Assembly (NCBI RefSeq): GCF_037949795.1
Contig: NZ_CP149932.1
Coordinates: 2,159,001 to 2,223,000, forward strand
Direction of reading: 5' to 3'
Length of the DNA: 64,000 bases
Source: Thioclava sp. GXIMD2076
GTDB taxonomy: Bacteria > Pseudomonadota > Alphaproteobacteria > Rhodobacterales > Rhodobacteraceae
Part shown: piece by piece, positions 18,509-28,001 of the stretch
How positions within the stretch are numbered: position 1 is the stretch's first letter
How the letters are laid out: every line of letters starts with the position of its first letter
Notes under the pieces: generated by a model
Database searches by the model: none
What the model was told of the DNA's origin: nothing
Seen by the model: only the letters and a program-made list of their open reading frames with translations
Program-made: the position numbers and the translations under genes

Positions 18509-19039
18509 TCACCAAAGTCGAATGCTGTGATGGAGAAGATTGATCAGCATTCCCCAGATGGCGGTGAGAAAAATAGAGGCCATTCCAAGCAATTGCACAC
18601 GGAAGCGGATGCGATGCAGCAAATCGGCGATCTGCCCTGCCTCCGCGCGCGTTGCCAGTGCGGCAAGGGTGGCGGCATTACGCATCGCCATGATCATCAC
18701 AACGCTCAATGGCACCACCAAAAACAGGCAGGCCTGCGCGAGCTCGGCCCCGTAATAGAACCCGCTGAACACAAGAAAACTCGTCAGACACCACCAGAGC
18801 GCCGTAAGCGCCGTGCGCGCGCGGCCAAAACGCAGCAGGCGACGCGCGTTCACGCCGCCAAGCGCCACGAGATCGGGTGCCAGGCTGGTGTCGCGCCGAT
18901 ATTGCGTAACCAGATCATAGGGCACGCCCATGATGAAATGCGAGGCGGTAGACCACGCGACAGCAAGGATCACCCAATACCAAATACTGGAAAATGACCG
19001 CATATCGATCAGCGAAAAGAGCGTCTGGCTAAGGTCCAC
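18509..19039 (-). CDS. Conserved four-helix membrane protein of Rhodobacterales
   Basis: A 176-residue integral membrane protein with about four hydrophobic segments (near residues 17-38, 85-105, 105-120 and 150-170). Its N-terminus MDLSQTLFSLIDMRSFSSIWYW resembles a protein often labelled 'component of SufBCD complex' in Rhodobacteraceae genomes. That label has no support in the sequence: no Suf domain is visible and no suf genes are nearby. It sits between mfd and hemB. The function is unknown. Confidence 0.7.
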   Translation of the reverse strand: MDLSQTLFSLIDMRSFSSIWYWVILAVAWSTASHFIMGVPYDLVTQYRRDTSLAPDLVALGGVNARRLLRFGRARTALTALWWCLTSFLVFSGFYYGAELAQACLFLVVPLSVVMIMAMRNAATLAALATRAEAGQIADLLHRIRFRVQLLGMASIFLTAIWGMLINLLHHSIRLW

Positions 19040-19177
19040 TTTTGTCTTCTTTTTACTGGCTCGCGTGGATGTGTCCTTTTCCTAGCCGATTCAACGCATA
19101 GAGGGAAGCATCCATGGACCCAAAAGGCTTGAGTTTCTGGCGTCTGCATGGCACGTCAGCGACAGTAATGGAGACTT

Positions 19178-20188
19178 ATGATGACACCTCTTTTCCCCTC
19201 CTTCCCGCATAACCGCATGCGCAGACTGCGCCGCACGGCTGCGCTGCGCGATCTGGTGCAAGAAAACCGCCTGAGCGTCAAAGACCTCATCTGGCCGATT
19301 TTCATTACCGATGTCGAAGGGGCGGATGTCGAGGTGCCCTCCATGCCCGGTGTCTTCCGCAAGACCGTCGAGGGGGCTGTGCGCGCCGCCGAGGAAGCCG
19401 CCCAGCTGGGCATTCCGGCGCTCTGTCTCTTTCCCTATACCGATCCTTCGGTGAAGACCGAGACCTGCGAAGAGGCGTGGAACCCCGAGAATATCACCAA
19501 CCGCGTGATCCGCGAGATCAAGAAGCGCGTCCCCGAGATCGCGATCATGACCGATATCGCGCTCGATCCCTATAATTCGCTCGGCCATGACGGGCTGGTG
19601 AAAGACGGGATCATCCTCAACGACGAAACCGTTGAGGCGCTTGTGAAAATGGCTCTTGCGCAGGCCGAGGCCGGGGCTGATATCCTCGGGCCTTCGGATA
19701 TGATGGATGGCCGTATCGCCGCGATGCGCAAGGCGATCGAGGATGCGGGCTATGGCCGCGATGTCTCGATCCTGAGCTATTCGGCGAAATTCGCCAGCGT
19801 CTATTACAGCCCCTTCCGCGACGCGGTTGGTGCCTCCGGCGCGCTCAAGGGCGACAAGAAAACCTATCAGATGAATCCGGCAAACTCCGATGAGGCGCTG
19901 CGACTGGTCGCCCGCGATCTGGCCGAAGGCGCCGATATGGTGATGGTCAAGCCGGGGCAGCCCTATCTTGATGTCTGCCGCCGTGTGAAAGACGAGTTCG
20001 GTGTGCCGACCTTCGCCTATCAGGTTTCGGGCGAATACGCGATGGCGATGGCTGCAATCCGCAATGGCTGGCTCGATCATGACAAAGTGATGCTTGAAAG
20101 CCTGATCGGGTTCAAACGTGCGGGATGTGACGGGGTGCTGACCTATTTCGCACCGGCGGCTGCCCGCGCATTGGCCAATGGCGGCTGA
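19178..20188 (+). CDS. hemB: Delta-aminolevulinic acid dehydratase (porphobilinogen synthase)
   Basis: Condenses two 5-aminolevulinate molecules to porphobilinogen, the second committed step of haem and bacteriochlorophyll synthesis. At 336 residues it shows the Schiff-base lysines K204 (SYSAKFASVYYSPFRDA) and K258 (MVMVKPGQPYLD). The metal-site segment reads ALDPYNSLGHDG, without the zinc-binding cysteines, so this is the Mg/monovalent-cation type found in Rhodobacter relatives. GGAG precedes the ATG. It is not clustered with other hem genes here. Confidence 0.98.
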   Translation: MMTPLFPSFPHNRMRRLRRTAALRDLVQENRLSVKDLIWPIFITDVEGADVEVPSMPGVFRKTVEGAVRAAEEAAQLGIPALCLFPYTDPSVKTETCEEAWNPENITNRVIREIKKRVPEIAIMTDIALDPYNSLGHDGLVKDGIILNDETVEALVKMALAQAEAGADILGPSDMMDGRIAAMRKAIEDAGYGRDVSILSYSAKFASVYYSPFRDAVGASGALKGDKKTYQMNPANSDEALRLVARDLAEGADMVMVKPGQPYLDVCRRVKDEFGVPTFAYQVSGEYAMAMAAIRNGWLDHDKVMLESLIGFKRAGCDGVLTYFAPAAARALANGG

Positions 20189-20330
20189 ACAAGCCTCTGG
20201 ATATAGGCTGGTTTCATCCGATGGGAAGTGACAGGGTCAAATTTTCGGGCTACTCTTTCAGGGAACCAAGGGCATGTCCCATCAAGACGGGCGGTCAAGC
20301 CCGATGCAAAATCGAGCGAGAGGCAGTGAG

Positions 20331-20882
20331 ATGATTTCCAGACGTAACCTTCTGGCAATGGGCGGCGCCGCCTGCGGGCTGGCGGCCTGTGGCAATGGTG
20401 TGGGCTCCAATGCAGGGCCCCAGATCGATGCGCGCGTCGATGCAACGCGGAACTTCCTGATCAGCCGCTACCCCGGCACGCAGGAGCTGATGGATAAGGC
20501 GGTCGGCGTGCTCTATATGCCGCTGGTGACCGAAGCCGGTTTCGGTATAGGTGGCGCCTACGGGCGCGGTGCGCTGCGCATCAACGGCGTAACCGTGGAT
20601 TATTACGCGATCACCTCGGCCTCCGTGGGTTTCCAGATCGGCGCGCAGCAATATGCCCATGCGCTGTTCTTCATGACCCCCGAGGCGCTTTCGGGGTTCC
20701 GTCGCGCCGATGGCTGGCAGATTGGCGCGGATGCGAAATATGCACTTCCCGATCGTGGCGGCTCGCTGGGCACCGATACCACGACCTCGCGCGCACCTGT
20801 GATCGCGCTGGTCTTCGGTCAGGCAGGTCTGATCGCGGGGGCCTCGCTGGCCGGTGCAAAATACACCCGCATCATCCCGTAA
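20331..20882 (+). CDS. SYLF (Ysc84)-domain lipoprotein
   Basis: This 183-residue protein begins MISRRNLLAMGGAACGLAACG: a twin-arginine-like motif (SRRNLL) with a lipobox (LAAC), so it is probably a Tat-exported lipoprotein. The body matches the SYLF/Ysc84 family (VLYMPLVTEAGFGIGGAYGRGAL, FGQAGLIAGASLAG), which binds lipids in eukaryotic examples and is of unknown role in bacterial envelopes. The start at 20331 has GAGG upstream and restores the signal; the open frame runs 19 codons further. A strong bidirectional terminator follows. Confidence 0.85.
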   Translation: MISRRNLLAMGGAACGLAACGNGVGSNAGPQIDARVDATRNFLISRYPGTQELMDKAVGVLYMPLVTEAGFGIGGAYGRGALRINGVTVDYYAITSASVGFQIGAQQYAHALFFMTPEALSGFRRADGWQIGADAKYALPDRGGSLGTDTTTSRAPVIALVFGQAGLIAGASLAGAKYTRIIP

Positions 20883-20901
20883 AATCCATATATTCCAAAA
20901 G

Positions 20902-20931
20902 AAAAGCACGCGATTTTCGCGTGCTTTTTTA
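20902..20931. terminator. Bidirectional terminator
   Basis: An 11-bp perfect stem (20902-20912 / 20918-20928) is flanked by A and T tracts. It serves the SYLF gene and the convergent transglycosylase gene. Confidence 0.85.
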
Positions 20932-20953
20932 ATGTCCGGTCGTAGCTGTCTGA

Positions 20954-21568
20954 TCAGCTTCCCAGAATGACCTTCACATAGTTCATGGTCTCCTGATAGG
21001 GCGGAATACCGTTATATTTGGCCACCGCCTCCGGACCCGCATTATAAGCCGCCAGAGCATGGCGCCAGTTGCCGAAGCGATCATACATCATGCGCAGATA
21101 GCGCGCACCGCCATCAAGGTTTTCCTCCGGATCGGCAATATCGACCCCCAGTTTGGCTGCTGTTGCAGGCATCAACTGGGCCAGACCACGCGCGCCGGCA
21201 TGGGAGACGGCATTGGGATTCCAGCCGCTTTCCTGCTGGATCAGGCGTAGGAACAGATCCGTCGGAATGCCATTTTTCTGGGCGGCCTGCTGCGCGGCAG
21301 ACATATATTTGCCGCGATATTTTCCGCTATAGCTCGGGATCAGAGCGGCGGCGACGGTCTTGCCATCGGGGCGCAGACGCGAGCTATGGGCATATTGTCC
21401 CGCCGCCCGCTTGTCGAGAATGCTGGTCTGGTTCCTGAACAGCTGGACGCGGTTCGAACTCGATGCTCCATTCAGCCGAAGCCCTTCGGCAGAGGCGCTG
21501 GAAACGGGCGCTATGGCCGCACAGGCGGTGAGCGCAAGGATCGCTGCGACGGTCCCTTTTCGTATCAT
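20954..21568 (-). CDS. Lytic transglycosylase (SLT family), exported
   Basis: A periplasmic peptidoglycan-cleaving enzyme of 204 residues. The signal peptide (about 1-27) ends SSASAEG. The SLT domain runs from about residue 95: catalytic Glu in [15 protein letters not shown], then [13 protein letters not shown] and the closing [14 protein letters not shown], all hallmarks of family 1 lytic transglycosylases. It is a minimal enzyme with a short linker and no peptidoglycan-binding domain. Two adjacent ATGs exist (21571 and 21568); the second has the better distance to GGGGA. Confidence 0.92.
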   Translation of the reverse strand: MIRKGTVAAILALTACAAIAPVSSASAEGLRLNGASSSNRVQLFRNQTSILDKRAAGQYAHSSRLRPDGKTVAAALIPSYSGKYRGKYMSAAQQAAQKNGIPTDLFLRLIQQESGWNPNAVSHAGARGLAQLMPATAAKLGVDIADPEENLDGGARYLRMMYDRFGNWRHALAAYNAGPEAVAKYNGIPPYQETMNYVKVILGS

Positions 21569-21788
21569 CATCTGTCCCCGGATTTTTTGCTTAGGCAGGA
21601 CTATACCCATCACGGGGCAGATGAAAACCCTTTCTGTGTGCCGCAAGGGAAAGAGGGCCGCTTTCCGAATTCACCGCGCCCGCGTCGGTTTCCTGCTTTG
21701 CATGCGGGCGCGGTCTGTTATACCCAGCCGAACCAATTTGAATCACGCGGCATGCAGCGCATGTCGGTCAGCCAGCGGAGGTTTTTTG

Positions 21789-22310
21789 ATGGCAGGATCG
21801 GTCAACAAGGTCATTATCGTGGGTAACCTCGGCCGTGACCCCGAGGTGCGCAGCTTCTCGAATGGCGGGAAAGTGTGCAACCTGCGGATCGCGACCTCGG
21901 AAAACTGGCGCGACCGCGCGACAGGCGAGCGCAAGGAACGCACCGAGTGGCATTCGGTCGCGATTTTCAGCGAACCGCTGGCCAAAATCGCCGAGCAATA
22001 TCTGCGCAAGGGGTCCAAGGTCTATATCGAGGGCCAGCTGGAAACCCGCAAATGGCAGGACCAGTCCGGTCAGGACCGCTATTCGACCGAGGTCGTGCTG
22101 CGCCCCTATCGTGGCGAGCTGACACTGCTGGATGGCCGCAATGATGGCGGTCAGGGTGGCGGTTATGGCGGCGGCCAGAGCGGTGGCGGCTATGGTGGCC
22201 CCTCCTCGGGTGGCTATGACGATGGCCCGTCCTCGGGCGGTTATGGTGGCCCCTCGCAGGGCGGCGGCGGCTCCAGCCGTCCCGATTTCGACGACGAGAT
22301 CCCGTTCTGA
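21789..22310 (+). CDS. ssb: Single-stranded DNA-binding protein
   Basis: The 173-residue protein begins [21 protein letters not shown], the OB-fold start of bacterial SSB. The DNA-binding domain extends to about residue 110 ([28 protein letters not shown]). A Gly-rich disordered linker with repeated GGYGG/SSGGY units follows, and the acidic tip DDEIPF recruits partner proteins. CGGAGG sits before the ATG. The long open frame upstream of 21789 is not coding. Confidence 0.98.
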   Translation: MAGSVNKVIIVGNLGRDPEVRSFSNGGKVCNLRIATSENWRDRATGERKERTEWHSVAIFSEPLAKIAEQYLRKGSKVYIEGQLETRKWQDQSGQDRYSTEVVLRPYRGELTLLDGRNDGGQGGGYGGGQSGGGYGGPSSGGYDDGPSSGGYGGPSQGGGGSSRPDFDDEIPF

Positions 22311-22505
22311 GATCCCCATTCCGGGGCTGAATCCCGAATACTCTCCCTACCGTTCAACCGGCAGGGAGACACCCGCCCCATTCCCTCCGGTTGAGGCGCA
22401 ATCCAGGCCCTGAGACGCCCCATCAAATGCCGCTTCGGCGGGAGTTCCGGAGCGCAAGTATCCAAGATCCCTTGCCTCTTTTTGGGTCGCGTTGGAGGAC
22501 TGCTT

Positions 22506-23273
22506 ATGAAAATCGCGGTTTCGCAATGGCAATGCGGCGTGGAAGACAGGCTCTCGCGGATCGCGCGGGATGCCAGACAGGCGTCCCTTTCGGGATGTGA
22601 TCTCCTTCTTCTCCCCGAGCTTGCCCTTCCCGGCTATAACCGTCCCGATGGCCACAGAGAGCAGGCCCAGCCCCTGAACGGGATCTGGGCCACCTATGTC
22701 GCAGAACAGGCCCGAAACAACAGGATTGCCATTGTTTACGGCTGGGCCGAGCGCGGCACGGACGGGATCTACAATTCTGCCTCCGTGATTGCGCCGGATG
22801 GCACGCGCCTCGCCCATTACCGCAAGATCCAGCTTTTCGGCGCGATGGAGCAGGCAAACTTCTCTCATGGGCAACAGGCACCGGTCGTCTTCCGCTATCG
22901 GGGTCGGAATTTCGGTCTTCTCATCTGTTACGATATAGAATTCCCCGAACATGCGCGTGCGCTTGCGCGGCAGGGCACGGAGATACTCCTGGTGCCGACG
23001 GCCAATCCGATAGGCTATGCGCATGTGCCCGATCTTCTGGTCCCTGCCCGCGCCTATGAAAACCGTATGGTCGTGGCCTATGCCAATTACAGCGGCGAGG
23101 AGCATGGTCTGTGCTTTGGCGGGCTTTCTATCATCTGCAGCCCCGATGGACAGCCGGTTGCGAAAGCCGGTCTTGGCGATGCATTGCTGATCGCCGAGAT
23201 CGGCGATAACCTCTTTGAAGGAGAATATCTGTCCACCCAGATCGCGGATCTGCGCGGAGGGCAGGCAAGGTGA
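22506..23273 (+). CDS. Carbon-nitrogen hydrolase (nitrilase superfamily)
   Basis: A 255-residue amidase/nitrilase-fold enzyme with the complete catalytic triad E38 (LLLPELALPGYN), K107 (HYRKIQLFG) and C141 (LICYDIEFPE). GGAGG precedes the ATG. A remnant of a flavin monoamine oxidase/monooxygenase begins immediately after the stop. In other bacteria such pairs oxidise an amino acid to its amide, which the hydrolase then cleaves, as in the indole-acetamide type route. Here the oxidase is broken, so the hydrolase has lost its partner or serves another substrate. Confidence 0.9.
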   Translation: MKIAVSQWQCGVEDRLSRIARDARQASLSGCDLLLLPELALPGYNRPDGHREQAQPLNGIWATYVAEQARNNRIAIVYGWAERGTDGIYNSASVIAPDGTRLAHYRKIQLFGAMEQANFSHGQQAPVVFRYRGRNFGLLICYDIEFPEHARALARQGTEILLVPTANPIGYAHVPDLLVPARAYENRMVVAYANYSGEEHGLCFGGLSIICSPDGQPVAKAGLGDALLIAEIGDNLFEGEYLSTQIADLRGGQAR

Positions 23274-24377
23274 TTGCCGGGATACGTCTTTTCGGGGATG
23301 CGGAACATGTGGGCTTGGCGATCTAGCCATTGGTTGAACTCGGCATCTTCGGTGGGGTTCACGGGGAGAGATCCGGGCATTGATCCCGCTTCGGGCGAAG
23401 TATGGCGTGACTGTGTTTCTACGCTCTGGTTTCAGACCGACCGTGGCGCCTGACAGATTGATCTGCCTTCGCGGGTCGCGGGGCTGGTCGAGTTTGCGAC
23501 TGCCGCCGCTCCCACAGCCTTCGGCTGGCGGCTTCGCTCACAGGTCTTCGAGGGCGCCTGTGGCGTGGTGGCCGAACTGGGCGGGATGCGCTTTACGGTC
23601 TCCTCGCGCACTTTCTACCATTATCTGGACCTCATGGGGTGCGAAAGCGCCCCCTGCCCGAACCCGCTGACTCCGGCGGCAGGTTCGACCGTGATCGAGC
23701 TTGAAGGCGAGACGCTTTATGCTGCGGTGCTCAGCAACTGCCAGACCCATCTTCTGACCACCGCGATCGAGGTCGAGGAGAGCCTCTTTGACCAGAAGCT
23801 ATGGATGGCGCTCGACCGCACCCGCTATATGCAGGCGGCCAAGACCTTCGTGATGGTGGACCGTCCCTTCTGGAACGATACAGATGCGACGGGCAGGCCC
23901 GTCATGTCGATGACCCTGACCGACCGTCATACCCGTGGCACCTATTTCTTCGATAACGGGCCGGATAAGCCCGCCGTAATCTGCCTGAGCTATTCGTGGA
24001 TGACCGACGCGCTGAAGGTGCTGCCGCTTCCGGCCGAAAAACGGGTGGATCTGGCGCTGAAGGCGTTGGCCAAGATCTATCCCGATGTCGATATCGCCTC
24101 CCATATCCGCGGCGCGCCGATCTGCGTCAGCTGGGAGGCGGACGAGAACTTCCTCGGCGCTTTCAAGGGCGCTTTGCCCGGTCATTACCGCTATAACCAC
24201 CGCATCTATGGCCATTTCATGCAGGAGCATATGCCCGAAGCCTAACGCGGGCTGTTTCTGGCCGGCGACGGTGTCAGCTGGACGCCCGATAGCCCCGGAC
24301 CGGCGGAAATTCTATCCGCTCTATGGGCCCATACCCGTTGCGGAACAAGCGCCGCCAGTCATCGGAGTGAGCTATGA
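23274..24377 (+). pseudogene. Decayed flavin monoamine oxidase / tryptophan 2-monooxygenase-like gene
   Basis: One reading frame starting just after the nitrilase stop encodes recognisable pieces of an IaaM-like flavin monooxygenase but carries in-frame stops at 23451-23453 and 24243-24245. Visible blocks are AWRSSHWLNSASSVGFTG, FGWRLRSQVFEGACGVVAELGGMRF, NPLTPAAGSTVIELEG, YMQAAKTFVMVDRPFW and LPGHYRYNHRIYGHF. After the second stop comes RGLFLAGDGVSWTPD, the normal FAD-binding end. The N-terminal GxGxxG segment and a long central part (between ETLYA and AVLSNC) are missing compared with a ~550-600-residue enzyme. The longest open piece is 23565-24245. Confidence 0.75.
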
Positions 24378-25053
24378 CAGATGAGTTTTTGTCATGGGGT
24401 GCCACGGCTAAACCGCATTCCAGTCAGGTTGAACATCTGCCAAGCTCGTGCGCAGGGCCAAAGACCCCGGTTGCAAAAGGCCGGATCATCTAACCAAGAG
24501 AGAGAAGGACATCCCATAACATCCCCGCTCGCAACCGCCCTTGGCCCGAGCATCGCCTTGGCTGGCATGGGCCGCGCCGAGACCCGGGATAGACCGGTGG
24601 CCTATCCCGGGATATCTCATCAGACCCAGAATGGCGTCAGCTTTGCCGAGGATGTGCCCCCCGCATCGGCGGCGTTCCCTCGATCAATATTCATGCCAAG
24701 GGCTCGCTCTTCAAAGACGACGGGATCAAACCTGCGGTGCAACCGGTCGAGCCACGGATCGGTGGGCGTCTCCTCTCGATCCATACCGAAGACGTGAAAT
24801 GCCGCGCCCGTAACATGACCACTGCGCGGGTGCTCGATATGGCCCGGACCTGCGGCTGCGACAAGGCCGAAGAGCTGTCGGGCGGCCTCGAGATCGGCCG
24901 TCCGTCGCGGAAGAAGGGCTATGGAGGCCGATCCGCTACTCTCTTCCGCCCGATGCGTGCTCTTGCAGACCGGAGCGTTTTCGCGGCAAGGAGGAGCCAG
25001 AGTTTCCCTGAGCTCGACCATGCCCCGGCCCGGGGCAGAAGCAGGAGAGCAGC
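24378..25053 (+). other. Probable decayed coding region without an intact gene
   Basis: No frame here looks intact. A protein-like stretch switches frame: PGISHQTQNGVSFAEDVPP at about 24614-24670, then GGVPSINIHAKGSLFKDDG in another frame from about 24670, continuing as RIGGRLLSIHTEDVKCRARN and ARVLDMARTCGCDKAEEL. The shift suggests at least one frameshift in a former gene. I do not recognise the family. The stretch is continuous with the broken monooxygenase on its left. Confidence 0.35.
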
Positions 25054-25809
25054 TTGATACGACGGGGTCTCGACCTGCTCTATTCGACCGCCACTGCCGG
25101 TGTCCCTGTCGCTCTGATCGCCATCTTATGTCTGATCGTTGCGCAGATGGTCTGCCTCTGGCTGGGGCCGGTGTTTTTGCGATCCGCACAATATGCGGGT
25201 CATGCCATGGCGGCCGCCTCGCGGATGGCGCTGGCAGATATGTTCTGGCGAACCGTGCATGTCCGCGTCATCAAGGGGATCAGGACATACCGTCCGCTGC
25301 GCCGCAGCTCCGAGATCCGGGTCTCTGCGATGACCGTAGTCTTGGCGCTGTTCTTTGCAGGATATGCGATCCAGGCGCCGCTTTCGAGCCACAATATCCA
25401 CGACATCTCGCAGGGGCAGGACCGCGCGCCGCTCGGGATCTTGAAGATTGCAATGGTGGCGGGCGCGCCCATTCTGTCGGCGGCGATGCTGGGCACGGTC
25501 GGCAGGAGGTCTCCATGCGCGAAACCTCGGCCCTCGGCCCTGCGGTTCCCCGCCATCGCCCCGATCCCGATGGGTGCCGGCTTCCTGACGCTTGCGATGG
25601 GCTTTACCGGCGCGCCCGAGGCACTGGCGCAGATTACGGCATTGGAGGGGGGCATCCTCTTGCTGCAAGGGTGGACGCAGTATGGTCCGGGCTATATTGC
25701 CTGCACGAGGCATCCGATATGTGCCATCATGATCGCGATCCTCGCCAGTCTCGCGCTCTTGCCCGAGCACGGCACATCGCGACCCACTCTTAGAAAGGGC
25801 GAGCCATGA
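25054..25809 (+). CDS. Hypothetical membrane protein, possibly a composite remnant
   Basis: The 251-residue frame has several hydrophobic segments. The first (about residues 14-38) resembles the start of a TRAP-transporter small permease (DctQ-like). Further membrane-like stretches follow around 88-105 and 128-147 and near the C-terminus, separated by basic segments with no motif I recognise. It overlaps the next gene by four bases (ATGA), which argues for real translation. However, the surroundings are decayed, and the protein may be a fusion of fragments. No function is assigned. Confidence 0.4.
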   Translation: MIRRGLDLLYSTATAGVPVALIAILCLIVAQMVCLWLGPVFLRSAQYAGHAMAAASRMALADMFWRTVHVRVIKGIRTYRPLRRSSEIRVSAMTVVLALFFAGYAIQAPLSSHNIHDISQGQDRAPLGILKIAMVAGAPILSAAMLGTVGRRSPCAKPRPSALRFPAIAPIPMGAGFLTLAMGFTGAPEALAQITALEGGILLLQGWTQYGPGYIACTRHPICAIMIAILASLALLPEHGTSRPTLRKGEP

Positions 25810-26747
25810 TCCTTCTTACTTGGTTGGGCCGACATGCGCGGGCCCTGCTCTTTACGGGGTTCTGTGTCATCCCGTTCCTGCCCGTCTCGCCCGAGGCCCT
25901 GCGGCCTGTGCTGGCGCCTCTGGTCATCTCGGTTACGGCGCTCGGTATCATGCGCCAGCCCTTTACCCGCGTCGAGATTGCGCGGGTCTTCGGGTGGATG
26001 GCGGTGCTGCGCGGCGTGCTGTTTCTGGCGGCAAGCCAGCTGGGGTTGGCGCTGCTCTTCCGGCTCACGGGGCTGTGGGTGGCGTGGCCGTTGGCCATCG
26101 CCCTGCCGGTTGCGGCCTTCTGCGCTGCCCCGCCGCTCAGTTCCGCGCCGAACCTCGCGCTGATGCTGCGCTACGACTTTCCGCAGGCATTGCGGATCAC
26201 GCTGCTGGGTACGCTTCTGGCTCCGCTCACCATGCCGCTCAGCCTCTGGCTTTCGGGGCTCGACTTTACCGGCTCCATCAGCGAGGTCGCCCTGCGTCTT
26301 CTGGGAATGCTGGCCGGTGGCATCGCGCTTGGCGCCGCCCTTCAGGCATGGCTCGGCATGGAACGCATCCGGCGGGGAGCAGATGCGCTCAACGGGATTG
26401 CCGCGCTGTTTATGTTGGCCTTCCTGATCCCGCTGATCGGCGGGATGGCGCATCTGGTCGCGCAGGACCCTGCGCGTGCCGCGATCTATCTGGCGCTGGC
26501 ATTGATCCTGAATATCGGCGGCAATCTGGCGCTGCGCTGGGTCGCAGGACAGCTGAGCGGCGGGGGCCGCGCGCTTGGTCTGGTCTTTGGCAACCGCAAT
26601 ACGGGACTGGTTCTGGCGGCCCTGCCCTTCGACCCGCATCTGGCGCTTTTTGTGGCCGCGATGCAGGCCCCGATCTATCTGGGACCGGCAGTCTTTTCCC
26701 ATTTCGAACGCAGGCCGACGCCCGGCGAGATCTCGGAGGTCTCCTGA
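25806..26747 (+). CDS. BASS-family (bile acid:Na+ symporter-like) transporter
   Basis: A 313-residue protein with about nine or ten membrane helices. The later half has the arrangement and the conserved GNRNTGLVLAALPFD segment of bile acid/sodium symporter-like carriers, and the earlier half has the paired-helix core with APPLSSAPNLALML. BASS proteins move organic anions or related solutes with sodium. The substrate is unknown here. It is the last gene of the plus-strand run that starts with the nitrilase, and is followed by a short convergent gap. Confidence 0.65.
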   Translation: MILLTWLGRHARALLFTGFCVIPFLPVSPEALRPVLAPLVISVTALGIMRQPFTRVEIARVFGWMAVLRGVLFLAASQLGLALLFRLTGLWVAWPLAIALPVAAFCAAPPLSSAPNLALMLRYDFPQALRITLLGTLLAPLTMPLSLWLSGLDFTGSISEVALRLLGMLAGGIALGAALQAWLGMERIRRGADALNGIAALFMLAFLIPLIGGMAHLVAQDPARAAIYLALALILNIGGNLALRWVAGQLSGGGRALGLVFGNRNTGLVLAALPFDPHLALFVAAMQAPIYLGPAVFSHFERRPTPGEISEVS

Positions 26748-26873
26748 GCCTCGATACCCGTTTCCACGGATCATAGAAGGATGCGGGCAATCCCCGAAGC
26801 CACCATCTGCCCGCTGGCGCAAAGGTGGTGGGGGCTGCGGTTGCTCGCGACGATTGGTCGGGCAATCGCGTGG

Positions 26874-28001
26874 CTAGAGCGTCACCCAGGTTGCATCCTG
26901 CGCGGAAGAGGTGACGCAGGCGGTAATGAAGCGCATCCCTGCGAGCCCTTCCTCGAGCCCGGGGAGCAGCCCGAGATCGCGGCTGCCATGGCGCGCGGCG
27001 CGGATCGCGGTGGCGGCTTCCGTATAGAGATTGGCAAATCCCTCGAGATAGCCTTCGGGATGGCCGCCCGGCACGCGGCTGATCGCCCGTGCCGCAGCGG
27101 TGGCACCGGCGCCGCCCCGCGTCAGCAGACGCTTGGGCTGGCCGTAGGGGGTGAACCAGAGCCGGTCAGGCTCTTCCTGCGACCAGTCGAGCCCGCCCGC
27201 ATCGCCATAGATCTTCAGGCTTAATCCGTTCTCGTGGCCAACCGCCACCTGACTGCACCAGAGCATCCCCCGCACCCCACCCGCAAACCGCAGCAGGACA
27301 TGGCCGTTATCATCCACCGCCCGTCCGGGCACGAAAGCCTGCAGGTCAGCGGCGAGCCGCTCTACCGGCAGACCGGAAACGAAACAGGCGAGGTTATGGG
27401 CGTGGGTGCCGATATCGCCGACTGCCCCACCAAGCCCTGCACGGGCCGGATCTCCGCGCCACTCGGCCTGTTTGCCGTGCCCCGCTTGGGCCAGCCAGTC
27501 CTGCGCGTAATGCACCTGCACGACCCGCAGCGCCCCCAATTCTCCGGCCGCGATCATCTCCCTTGCCTGCCGGATCATCGGATAGGCGGTGTAGTTATGG
27601 GTCAGGATGAACAGGGCGTCCGAGCCACGCACGGCCCGCTCGAGCGTCTGCGCCTGTTCTATCGTCGCAGTCAGCGGCTTGTCGCAGATGACATGGATGC
27701 CACGTTCCAGAAAGGCCGCTGCGGCGGGGCCATGTACATGGTTCGGCGTGACGATCGCTACCGCCTCGATCCCGTCCTCGCGCGCGGCCTCTGCCTCGGC
27801 CATCTCGGCAAAAGAGCCATAGCAGCGGTCGCCTGCGAGCCCTAGCGCCCGACCGCTGGCGCGCGATTTCTCGGGGGTAGAGGAAAGTGCACCGGCCACC
27901 AGATCGAACTGCCCGTCAAGCCATGCCGCATGGCGGTGCACCCGACCGATATTGGCATCGATCCCGCCGCCAATCATTCCCAGCCTGATCCGCTCCATCA
28001 C
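26874..28001 (-). CDS. Gfo/Idh/MocA-family oxidoreductase
   Basis: An NAD(P)-dependent dehydrogenase of 375 residues. The N-terminal Rossmann motif is MIGGGIDANIGRVHR, followed by AIVTPNHVHGPAA and the family-typical EKP-like box, here CDKPLT. GGAVGDIGTHAHNLACFVSGL is the conserved catalytic-helix region. Its start overlaps the stop of the isomerase upstream by four bases. The pair probably oxidises and isomerises a sugar, cyclitol or glycoside; the substrate cannot be read from the sequence. Confidence 0.92.
   Translation of the reverse strand: MMERIRLGMIGGGIDANIGRVHRHAAWLDGQFDLVAGALSSTPEKSRASGRALGLAGDRCYGSFAEMAEAEAAREDGIEAVAIVTPNHVHGPAAAAFLERGIHVICDKPLTATIEQAQTLERAVRGSDALFILTHNYTAYPMIRQAREMIAAGELGALRVVQVHYAQDWLAQAGHGKQAEWRGDPARAGLGGAVGDIGTHAHNLACFVSGLPVERLAADLQAFVPGRAVDDNGHVLLRFAGGVRGMLWCSQVAVGHENGLSLKIYGDAGGLDWSQEEPDRLWFTPYGQPKRLLTRGGAGATAAARAISRVPGGHPEGYLEGFANLYTEAATAIRAARHGSRDLGLLPGLEEGLAGMRFITACVTSSAQDATWVTL

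Noticed and set aside
18509..19039. Annotation as a SufBCD component
   Set aside because: No Suf domain or suf genes are visible; the name appears to be a carried-over label.
25820..26776. Alternative 318-codon frame over the BASS gene
   Set aside because: Composition is typical of an out-of-frame shadow, while the 25806-26747 frame gives coherent membrane helices.
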